DNA from: Bacteroidales bacterium UBA3684
Lineage (GTDB): Bacteria; Bacteroidota; Bacteroidia; Bacteroidales; P3
DNA length: 15,208 bases
Assembly (NCBI GenBank): GCA_002372855.1
Contig: DFIZ01000051.1
Coordinates: 1 to 15,208 of the forward strand
Direction of reading: 5' to 3'
Of the stretch, positions 7,227-13,900 are shown piece by piece (within the stretch, counting starts at the first letter, position 1; every line of letters starts with the position of its first letter). The notes beneath the pieces are model-generated. The model was not told the DNA's origin, did no database searches, and saw only the letters and a program-made list of their open reading frames with translations. A program made the position numbers and the translations under genes.

Positions 7227-8377
7227 CCTTGTTCCGTGTCGCGGCCTTCAGGTCGCGAAAACCTCTCCACTATCCCCAGCAGCTTTTCTTTCTCCTTGTT
7301 CCAATCCATATCCCTGCGTGCCGCCTCGAAGTCCTTCTCCGTCCATTCCCTCGCCAGCACCCTCCTCACGGCCTCCGCCAGCGCACGCGCTCTCCGCTCT
7401 CCACTCTCCGCTCTCCACTCTCCACTCTCCACTCTCCGCTCTCCACTCTCCACTCTCCGCTCTCCACTCTCAATCACCTCCCCAACTCCGAATTCTCTCA
7501 CCACTCGGCTCATCTCCGGCAGGTCGCTCACTACCATCGGCACCCCCGCAGCCACAAAGTCGCCTATGCGGTTCGGCAACGCGAAGTGGTAACTCAGACC
7601 CATATCCTCCAGCATCACCAGGCCCACATCGGCCTTTCTTGTCAACCCCTCCAGTTCCTCCGGCATCAGCCTTCCCATGAACGCTATCCGCTCCGCCCAA
7701 GGCTTCTTCACTGCGTAGGCCTTCATCTCCTCCAGCAGGTCACCCCCTCCGGCCACCACCAGGCGGCAGTCCTCCAACCACTCCAGGGCGTCTATCGCCC
7801 AGTCCACTCCCCTCCCCTTGTTCACCGCTCCCTGGTACAGCAGCATCCTCAGCTCTCCGTTCTCCACTCTCCGTTCTCCACTCTCCACTCTCCGCTCTCC
7901 ACTCTCCACTCTCCTCACATTCCTTACCACCACCATCTCCACTCCATACCGCTCCTTGTAGTAGTCGGCTATGCTCTGGCACACCGTCAGCAGCGCGTCG
8001 CACCGCGGCATCATCATCCTCTCTATCCATTCCCACACGCGTTTCACCCGCTCCCTGCCAATCAGCTCCGGCACCTCGGGAAACAGCTCGTGCGCATCCA
8101 TCACCAGTTTCTTGCCCTTCAACTTGGCCGCCACCGTGCAGGCCGCCAGCGTGTCCGTATCGTTGGCCCACACAATGTCCGCCTTCGTCCGCAGCAGCCT
8201 CAACATCAGCCTCACATTGTACTCGGCGTAGAACCTCCACCCCCTCCTGGCCTTCACACCCAGCTCCCGCTTCCCGATGCACTCCACCTCGCACCCCGCC
8301 TCGCGCAACGTCTCTGCATGGCGCATAACGCGACGGTCTGTCAACAAATCGTTCGTGACAGCCATCGCCACTTTCAT
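7220..8377 (-). CDS. GT4-family glycosyltransferase with two repeat-encoded insertions
   Basis: A 385-aa GT-B glycosyltransferase, likely for a surface glycan; specificity is unknown. The N-terminal domain starts MKVAMAVTNDLLTDRRVMRH and includes DIVWANDTDTL and MDAHELFPEV at 93-102. The donor domain includes LVVAGGGDLLEEM (206-218), IAFMGRLMPEEL and LPNRIGDFVAAGVPMVVSDL (267-286). I start it at the ATG at 8377, preceded by AATAGG. A TTG at 8398 would add seven residues without homology-like content. Residues about 155-177 and 302-330 consist of VESGERR heptapeptides encoded by arrays R8 and R7. The first lies at the hinge between domains, the second just before the C-terminal helix. Both are highly charged and probably loop out. 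The stop codon comes from R6. It opens the leftward run, 55 bp before lepB. Confidence 0.85.
   Translation of the reverse strand: MKVAMAVTNDLLTDRRVMRHAETLREAGCEVECIGKRELGVKARRGWRFYAEYNVRLMLRLLRTKADIVWANDTDTLAACTVAAKLKGKKLVMDAHELFPEVPELIGRERVKRVWEWIERMMMPRCDALLTVCQSIADYYKERYGVEMVVVRNVRRVESGERRVESGERRVENGELRMLLYQGAVNKGRGVDWAIDALEWLEDCRLVVAGGGDLLEEMKAYAVKKPWAERIAFMGRLMPEELEGLTRKADVGLVMLEDMGLSYHFALPNRIGDFVAAGVPMVVSDLPEMSRVVREFGVGEVIESGERRVESGERRVESGEWRAESGERRARALAEAVRRVLAREWTEKDFEAARRDMDWNKEKEKLLGIVERFSRPEGRDTEQGN
7390..7473 (+). repeat. Heptamer array R7, 12 units, inside the glycosyltransferase
   Basis: Twelve consecutive units without a phase slip: CTCTCCG or CTCTCCA throughout, with the last CTCTCAA. 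On the coding strand it is GAGAGTGG-type and encodes ESGERRVESGERRVESGE, with one W and two A substitutions. 84 bp is 28 codons, so the array adds whole codons. Confidence 0.97.
7853..7915 (+). repeat. Heptamer array R8, 9 units, inside the glycosyltransferase
   Basis: Nine exact-period units alternating among CTCTCCG, TTCTCCA, CTCTCCA and a final CTCTCCT. It encodes the VRRVESGERRVESGERRVENGE stretch (split by units) between the acceptor and donor domains. 63 bp is 21 codons. Confidence 0.97.
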
Positions 8378-8411
8378 CCTATTTCCACTAATACTCAAAC
8401 CCTTAGCAAAA

Positions 8412-8446
8412 AACTCTTAACTCTTAACTCTTAACTCTTAACTGAC
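8412..8446 (+). repeat. Heptamer array R9 in the divergent region
   Basis: Four perfect AACTCTT units followed by AACTGAC. It sits between the start of the leftward glycosyltransferase (8377) and the promoter at 8474. Array R13 ends in the same AACTGAC unit. Confidence 0.95.
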
Positions 8447-8473
8447 AATGTAACGCAATTCAAAAACTTTTCG

Positions 8474-8481
8474 TATCTTTG
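8474..8481 (+). promoter_or_regulatory. Bacteroidetes-type -7 promoter element for the META lipoprotein
   Basis: TATCTTTG matches the TAnnTTTG -7 consensus of the Bacteroidetes primary sigma factor. It lies 35 bp before the ATG at 8517, leaving a short leader. No clear -33 TTG box was found at the expected distance. Confidence 0.7.
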
Positions 8482-8516
8482 CACCCGAAAAAACTTATCA
8501 ACAACCCTTGTGCAAA

Positions 8517-9023
8517 ATGGAAAAACATAAAACATATTCAATTTTCATTTCTCATTTTTCATTTTTCATTTTCCTCCTCCTCGCCTCCTGCTCCACCCTC
8601 ATCACTCATCACTCATCACTCGACACTCAACACACCCCGCTTCCCACCCTCGACAAGGAGGCCGTCTGGCAGCTCGTCGAAATGGCCGGACGCCCCGTCC
8701 AGCAATCCACCGTCATCACCCTCCAGTTCAACCCCGAGGCCGGCACCCTCCGCGGACAGTCCACCTGCAACACCTATTGCGCCGACTACACCCTCTCCCA
8801 TCCACCCAGCCACTCAGCCACTCAGCCACTCAGCCACTCAGCCACCCTCAAGCTCTCCCACCTGACCCACACCGACATCCAGTGCGCCGAAGCCCAGATG
8901 AACACCGAGGAGCGTTTTCTCGCCCTCCTCGCCAAGACCAACCAACTCTCCCTCAGCCCCGACGGCTGGACCCTCACCCTCTCCGCCAAAGGCCGCAACC
9001 CCCTCGTCTTCTCCCTCCAATAA
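8517..9023 (+). CDS. META/HslJ-domain lipoprotein
   Basis: A 168-aa predicted lipoprotein. The signal peptide is residues 1-24, with lipobox LASC and lipidated Cys25. A linker follows, then a META domain (about 48-168: VWQLVEMAGRPV, LQFNPEAGTLRGQSTCNTYCADY, then TDIQCAEAQMNTEERFLALL and a Trp-Leu-rich end). META/HslJ proteins are small envelope proteins of unclear function, often linked to stress or heat-shock tolerance. Three repeat arrays shape the protein. The hydrophobic core of the signal peptide (FISHFSFFIF) is written by TTCATTT heptamers (R10). The linker THHSSLDTQHT comes from ATCACTC heptamers (R11). An insertion of about 20 residues with ATQPLSHS repeats (R12) falls inside the META domain after the STCNTYCADYTL motif. 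ATG 8517 is preferred to the TTG at 8508. The promoter is at 8474. Confidence 0.85.
   Translation: MEKHKTYSIFISHFSFFIFLLLASCSTLITHHSSLDTQHTPLPTLDKEAVWQLVEMAGRPVQQSTVITLQFNPEAGTLRGQSTCNTYCADYTLSHPPSHSATQPLSHSATLKLSHLTHTDIQCAEAQMNTEERFLALLAKTNQLSLSPDGWTLTLSAKGRNPLVFSLQ
8536..8570 (+). repeat. Heptamer array R10 encoding the signal-peptide core
   Basis: Five units in phase: ATTCAAT, TTTCATT, TCTCATT, TTTCATT, TTTCATT. Read in the META gene it gives the alternating Phe/Ile/Ser/His stretch forming the hydrophobic region before LLLASC. The direct strand has no stop in any frame; the other strand would have TGA. Confidence 0.9.
8601..8635 (+). repeat. Heptamer array R11 after the lipobox
   Basis: Three perfect ATCACTC units, then GACACTC and AACACAC. 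It encodes ITHHSSLDTQHT, a Ser/Thr/His-rich tether between the lipidated Cys and the META domain. It lies 30 bp after R10. Confidence 0.9.
8803..8850 (+). repeat. Octamer array R12 inside the META domain
   Basis: CACCCAGC, four perfect CACTCAGC units, then CACCCTCA. It encodes SHSATQPLSHSAT. The unit is one base from R3 read on the opposite strand. The reverse reading would contain TGA, so the orientation used is the open one. Confidence 0.95.
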
Positions 9024-9024
9024 T

Positions 9025-9059
9025 AACTCTTAACTCATAACTCTTAACTCTTAACTGAC
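9025..9059 (+). repeat. Heptamer array R13 in the META/NUDIX spacer
   Basis: Units AACTCTT, AACTCAT, AACTCTT, AACTCTT, AACTGAC. It begins directly after the META stop and ends one base before the NUDIX ATG, so it is essentially the whole 37-bp spacer. All frames contain TAA. No Shine-Dalgarno sequence is left before the NUDIX start. Confidence 0.95.
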
Positions 9060-9060
9060 C

Positions 9061-9627
9061 ATGATCCTTTCCTACAAATACCACACCTTCCGCCTCCCCC
9101 TCTGGCTCCTGCGCCTCCTCAAGCGCCACACCGTCTATGTACGCGCCGCCGGCGGCATCGTCACCGCCCCCGACGGCACCATGCTCCTCATCCAGCGCAA
9201 CGGCCGCTGGGACCTCGCCAAAGGCAAAGTCGAGCCCGGCGAAACCCTCCTCCAGGCCGCCCTCCGCGAAGTCCAGGAAGAAACCGGCATTAATCCAGTG
9301 TTTAGTGATCAGTGTTCAGTGTTCAGTTCACGATTCAACACTAAACACTTAACACTAAACACTAAACACTTAAATTACCCCATCAAAACCTACCACCTCT
9401 TCCGCGCCCCCCGCGCCTGGTACTCCGGCCCCAATCCCCCGGCCCACCGCTGGCACCTCAAGCAGACCTCCTGGTTCCCCATGACGGCGGAAAAACAGCC
9501 CGTCAACCCCCAGCAGGAGGAAGGCATCACCGGCGGCCAGTGGGTCACCCCCTCCGAGTGGCACCGCCGCCTCCAGACCTCCTACGGCACCCTCCGCACC
9601 CTAAGCCAAAAACTCTTAAACCCTTAA
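9061..9627 (+). CDS. NUDIX hydrolase with repeat insertion
   Basis: A 188-aa NUDIX-family hydrolase that probably cleaves a nucleoside diphosphate linked to another group; the substrate is unknown. The complete Nudix box lies at 55-77: Gly55, Glu61, Arg69-Glu70 and Glu73-Glu74-x-Gly76-Ile77, all metal-binding and catalytic residues present. The core strand [20 protein letters not shown] precedes it. Directly after the box, residues about 79-105 are encoded by heptamer array R14 and fall between the catalytic helix and the next strand ([12 protein letters not shown]). The end of the fold ([16 protein letters not shown] at 151-166) is intact, so the protein should be functional if the loop is tolerated. 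The last residues and the TAA stop come from array R15. It sits 37 bp after the META lipoprotein, and array R13 abuts its ATG. Confidence 0.9.
   Translation: MILSYKYHTFRLPLWLLRLLKRHTVYVRAAGGIVTAPDGTMLLIQRNGRWDLAKGKVEPGETLLQAALREVQEETGINPVFSDQCSVFSSRFNTKHLTLNTKHLNYPIKTYHLFRAPRAWYSGPNPPAHRWHLKQTSWFPMTAEKQPVNPQQEEGITGGQWVTPSEWHRRLQTSYGTLRTLSQKLLNP
9295..9371 (+). repeat. Heptamer array R14, 11 units with internal inversion, inside NUDIX
   Basis: Eleven units in unbroken 7-bp phase: CCAGTGT, TTAGTGA, TCAGTGT, TCAGTGT, TCAGTTC, ACGATTC, AACACTA, AACACTT, AACACTA, AACACTA, AACACTT. The first four are the reverse-complement type of the last five, so the transcript can fold into a hairpin. The pure AACACTA repeat would give TAA every 21 bp; the two AACACTT units fall exactly at those codons and read TTA. 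Confidence 0.95.
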
Positions 9628-9631
9628 ACCT
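9611..9631 (+). repeat. Short heptamer array R15 at the NUDIX 3' end
   Basis: AACTCTT, AAACCCTT and AAACCTG, one unit carrying an extra base. It encodes the C-terminal LLNP and the TAA stop of the NUDIX gene. Confidence 0.7.
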
Positions 9632-9635
9632 GATC

Positions 9636-9738
9636 AACGACAACAATGACAACACAAACAACAGCTGCCGCACTCCATAAGCACACCGCATGTTGCGGTG
9701 TGCCCGTTGTCCTCGTTGTCTCCGTTGTCGTTTTTTTT
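9636..9738 (+). terminator. Candidate terminator: nested inverted repeat with T-run
   Basis: AACGACAAC (9636-9644) pairs perfectly with GTTGTCGTT (9724-9732), which runs into eight Ts. Further ACAAC motifs on the left face GTTGT motifs on the right. The interior holds a separate 10-bp hairpin GCACACCGCA-TGT-TGCGGTGTGC (9681-9703). The position just after the NUDIX stop suits termination, but the outer stem is AT-rich and its loop is about 80 nt, so efficiency is uncertain. Confidence 0.45.
9681..9703. repeat. Palindromic hairpin GCACACCGCA/TGCGGTGTGC
   Basis: Perfect 10-bp arms around a TGT loop, flanked on the right by CCC. Its size resembles the palindromes at 63-90 and 9747-9764, and it lies within the larger inverted repeat. 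Confidence 0.8.
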
Positions 9739-9746
9739 AACCGGGA

Positions 9747-9764
9747 CGCAGGCTGCAGCCTGCG
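9747..9764. repeat. Palindrome CGCAGGCTG/CAGCCTGCG
   Basis: A perfect 18-bp palindrome. The outer bases GGGA on the left and AACCC on the right look like a decayed GGGACGC...GCGTCCC pair, which would match the form of the 63-90 element (GAGACGC...GCGTCTC). It lies between the candidate terminator and array R16, upstream of dprA. Confidence 0.8.
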
Positions 9765-9765
9765 A

Positions 9766-9821
9766 AACCCTTAAACCTTAAACTCAAAACTTAAAACTTA
9801 AAACTTAAAACTCAACCCTAA
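9766..9821 (+). repeat. Heptamer array R16 abutting the dprA start
   Basis: Eight units in phase: AACCCTT, AAACCTT, AAACTCA, AAACTTA three times, AAACTCA, ACCCTAA, then the dprA ATG at 9823. The A-rich leader may favour ribosome access, but no Shine-Dalgarno sequence or -7 promoter element is visible here. All frames contain TAA. Confidence 0.93.
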
Positions 9822-9822
9822 A

Positions 9823-10929
9823 ATGTCCCCTCTCTCGCAGATAGCCCTCACCCTCGTCCCCGGACTCGGCAACACCTCCATCCGGCGCCTCGTCGACCTC
9901 TACCCCGACGACGACCCCTTCGCCCTGCCCGCCTCCGAGCTCAAAACCGTCTTTGCCAACCACCCCGCCATCCTCGGCCACATCCAGGGCAAGACCTCCT
10001 TCCCCCGTGCCGAGCAGGAACTGGCCTTCTGCGAGAAGAACGGCATCCGCCCCCTCTTCTTCACCTCCCCCGACTATCCCCAGCGCCTCAACCGCGCCGA
10101 AACCGAGGACTGCCCTGCCCTGCTCTACGTCATGGGCACCGCCGACCTCAACCCCGACCGCTCCGTCGCCATCGTCGGCACCCGCCGCGCCACCCCCCAG
10201 GGCCGCGACAACACCGACCGCCTCGTCGGCCAGCTCACGTCCTACCGCACCCCCATCGTCAGCGGCCTGGCCTACGGCATCGACACCGCCGCCCACACCG
10301 CCGCCCTCGACCACTCCCTGCCCACCGTCGCCGTCCTCGGCCACGGCCTGGACCGCATCTACCCCGCCGAGAACCGCCCCCTGGCCAAGCGCATCCTCGA
10401 AGCCTCCGGCGCCCTCGTCACCGAATACCCCTCCGGCACCGCCATCAACCCCCGTTATTTCCCCGCCCGCAACCGCATCATCGCCGCCCTCGGCGACGCC
10501 ACTGTCGTTGTCGAAGCCTCCGAGAAAGGCGGCGCCCTCATCACCGCCGCCATCGCCGCCAGCTACCACCGCGACGTCTTCGCACTCCCCGGACGCCTCT
10601 CCGACACCTACTCCCGCGGCACCATCAACCTCATCGCCACCAACCGCGCCCTCCTGGCACGCAACGCCGACGACATTGCCTTCCAGCTCGGATGGCCCCT
10701 CGCCGGCCGTCAGGCCACCCTCGAAGGCCTGCAGGAATCCCCGCGCCTCTCGCCCGACGAGCAGAAAATCGTCAACGCCCTCAGCGAGAACGACCACCTC
10801 ACCCTCGACGAAATCGCTCGCCTCACCTCCTTCTCCCTCCCCCGCACCGCCGGCATCCTCTTCAACATGGAAATGGCCAAGCAGGTACGCACCCTGCCCG
10901 GCCATCTCTATCAGCTGATTAACAAATAA
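9823..10929 (+). CDS. dprA: DNA-processing protein DprA
   Basis: Cytoplasmic single-strand DNA binding protein that loads RecA onto incoming DNA during natural transformation; it is also widespread in species not known to be competent. 368 residues: an N-terminal helical (SAM-like) region with LTLVPGLGNTSIRRL at 9-23; then the Rossmann-type DprA domain with VAIVGTRRATPQG (115-127), IVSGLAYGIDTAAHTAAL (145-162), AVLGHGLDRIYPAEN (170-184), YFPARNRIIAAL (212-223) and SEKGGALITA (233-242); and a C-terminal winged-helix region (about 305-368). All family motifs are present and the length is typical. It follows a 195-bp gap that holds a candidate terminator and array R16. Its stop is 7 bp from the stop of the convergent gene. 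Unlike its neighbours, its frame carries no repeat insertion. Confidence 0.96.
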   Translation: MSPLSQIALTLVPGLGNTSIRRLVDLYPDDDPFALPASELKTVFANHPAILGHIQGKTSFPRAEQELAFCEKNGIRPLFFTSPDYPQRLNRAETEDCPALLYVMGTADLNPDRSVAIVGTRRATPQGRDNTDRLVGQLTSYRTPIVSGLAYGIDTAAHTAALDHSLPTVAVLGHGLDRIYPAENRPLAKRILEASGALVTEYPSGTAINPRYFPARNRIIAALGDATVVVEASEKGGALITAAIAASYHRDVFALPGRLSDTYSRGTINLIATNRALLARNADDIAFQLGWPLAGRQATLEGLQESPRLSPDEQKIVNALSENDHLTLDEIARLTSFSLPRTAGILFNMEMAKQVRTLPGHLYQLINK

Positions 10930-10936
10930 ACGGACT

Positions 10937-13900
10937 TCAGCGCCGTATCACAAGCTTGCCCGTAGCCACACCCGACGGCATGCGCATGCGGACGAAATAG
11001 ACACCCTCCGCCAGCCCGCTCACATCCAGTTCGCACCGCTCACGGGCCTTCTTCGGCTCCGTCAGCGCACGTCCCGCGAGGTCCAGCAGCGTCACCTCCA
11101 TCTCATCCTCGCATGCTATCACCACCGTCATAGAAGCCGGATTGGGACTGATGCTCCACTCCACGCCGTCGGCCGTTGCTATTCCTTCCGGACCGGGACC
11201 AGGCTCAGGACCGGGACCGGGCTCAGGACCGGGGCCGGGGCCGGGGTCAGGCTCCGTGTCCGACGTCTTTTGTTCCACCCTCAGGTTGTCGATACACACC
11301 GAACTCCACATCGCCCCCTCGTAATGCCAGCGGATGGCTATGTGCGTGGCCGTTTCGGGCACACTGTCGAAGGTCACCGTGTCCACGCGCCCCGTCCCGT
11401 CGTCGCCAACAAGGGTCGCCACCTCCACAAAGTCAAGGCTGTCCGCAGTGTACGGCTCCGGGTAGCCGTTGATGTATCCCACCGTAAGCTGTCCCTCGGC
11501 GGCATCCTGACGGCGGTGCCAGAAGGAAATCCGCAGGCTGTCGAACGGTAAAGCGAATGCCGGAAGCACCACATAGTCGCTCGTCCTGAAGAAGCCCGTC
11601 TCCATATACAGCGACTGCGACCCGTCGGGACTGTACTGGTCGGCCTCCTCGCCCTCGCCCGACACCCTCGGCGGAGCCAACGCATTGCCACTGGGCCACG
11701 TGCGCCAGCAGGTAGGCAGAGCGCCGTTGGCCGTAAGGTCGAAGTCTTCGATATAGGGCACTTCCGTTGCCCCGCAGGCCGTGCCGAAGAGCAGATGCAG
11801 CGCCTCGGTGAGGCTCCCGTCGTCGCACATACGGCTGACGCTTAGCTCGTAGGCCGTCGCGGGACGCAGATGGCTGAAGGTATGATATTCGCCGACAACC
11901 GTCACAGTGTCCGACCCGTAGGCCGAGTGCAGCACCATCTGGTAGGTACCCGTCTGCGACAGGTTCACCACGCTCACCGCGGCCCAGTCCTCGCCCACAC
12001 TGTCCACCGTCACGGCCTGCGGCCTTACGCATGTGGATACCACGTCGAGCACCACATCGTCCAGGTATCCGGTCATATAGTCGCCCGCGCCGTCGGCAGG
12101 CTTCACCCTTATGGCCACATATCGGCCCAGTCCCTCATAGTCCGCCAAGGGCACTTCCCATTCCTCCCAATCGCCTTGCACCGTGGGAGTCACCGCATAC
12201 ACGGGCTCGAACGTTTGCCAGTCGTGGTGGTCGGTCATCACGCCCACCTCGAACACCTTGTCCAGAAAGCTTGTCGACGTGCGGAAAGTCAATGCCAGGT
12301 CGCGCACCGAGTCCACCGCCGGCAGCACCACCAGGTCGGTGTGTCCTGCCAGCAGGCCGAAGGCCAAAGCCTGGGTGCCTACACCTGCCGTGTCGACCAC
12401 CGGCATCGGGCATGGACGCCCCGTGATGCCCCAGTGGCCCGGCGTCAGCAGACGCCAGCAGCTGCCTATCTCCGCCATGTCGCCCGTGGCGTAACTATCA
12501 AAGTCCTCCGTCAGGGGCAGGTCGGCATGCGTAATCGTCTGGCAGTCGGTCCTGAACCCGAGGTTCACCCACGCCCCCGTGTCGCCGTCGTCGCAGATGC
12601 GCGCCAGCCGCACACGGTAGGCCGAGTCCGGAGCCAGCCCCGTGAGGGTCAGCGCGGTGTCGGTGGTGGACAGGGTATCCGCGCCGACGGCCACCAGGTA
12701 GGTGGTTCCCGCCTCCTCGGCCATCCAGTGCAGGCAGGCCGAAGTGTCGGTCAGCTGGTCGACACCCGTCGCCACTGGCGCCGGACAGCGGTTCAGCCCC
12801 ACCTCCACGGCATCCACCAGCCACTGACCCTGATTCGTGGTGCCCGAATAGCGCAGCGCCATGCGAGCCCCGGCAGGAGCCCCGTCGAAGTCCACACGGC
12901 ACTCCCTGTAGGCGGGCCCCTCGAAGTCGGACCGTTCGAAGATGGCCCGGGCCACAAAGGTGCCCGTATTGTACGCGTCGGTCACATAGCCAACGGCCAT
13001 CATGCCCGCACCCCAGAGGTTGATGCCTGTGGGCCTCGTCAGCAGGTTTATATACAGCTCGCTGATTTCCAAGCCGAACACCGGCAGCACCAGCATATTG
13101 TCAGCAGCGCCGTCCCTGAATTCCAACGCCGCCGTCCCCTCGGCGGGGATGTTCCTGTTCAGCGCCACCTGGCCACCGCCGGCCTTGCGCCAGCCTGCCG
13201 GCACGGCCACACTGTCGAAACCCTGCCGGTAGGGCAAGGCCAGCATCGGCATCTGAAAGGTGGCGGTATAGGCCTCGCTGCTGTCGGGCGAACAGAGCAT
13301 GCGCAGGCTCACCGTGTGCTCCGACCCCTCCGGGAGGGTGTCGAGGGTGTAGCTGTTGCCGCTCACCACGGCGGTGTCCGTGCCGTCGAGCACCAGCAGG
13401 AACGTCGCCGTCGTGTCCGCCGCCATCCAGTGCAGGGTGCTGCCGGCCTCGCTGTGGCTGGCCGTCAGGCAGCAGGGAGCGCCGCAGCTGTCCTGCCACA
13501 CCACGATGTCGTCCAGGTAAATCTCACTCACATAGGTACCCACGTTGAAAGTCCTGAACGCAATATTGCCCCCGTCGCCCGTATAGCCCGACAGCGGCAC
13601 ACTGTAGTCCACAAACGTATTGTACGTGCTGGGCGTGCATATCGCTATCGGCACGAAGGTCGACGTGTCCGTGCTCTCCATCACACCCACCTCGAGGGCC
13701 GGATGGGCGTCGGGACGGCGCACCTTGAAGTCCACCGTCAGGTCCCGCACATCCTCCACCTCGGGCATCACCAGATAGGACCGGAATCCGACCGACCACT
13801 CATCCCCCACAGAGGTATAGAAATACATCGTCCTGTTGGGCACATAGGCATGCAACTCGCTGGAATACTGCATGAGGTTCTTCACGAAGGGGCCGGAATA

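Noticed and set aside
7390..7915. CRISPR array or minisatellite-type CRISPR
   Set aside because: Units are 7 bp and contiguous, with no spacers, and no cas genes are present.
8378..8516. TTG starts at 8398 (glycosyltransferase) and 8508 (META lipoprotein)
   Set aside because: ATG codons at 8377 and 8517 give family-typical N-termini; the added residues look like leader sequence.
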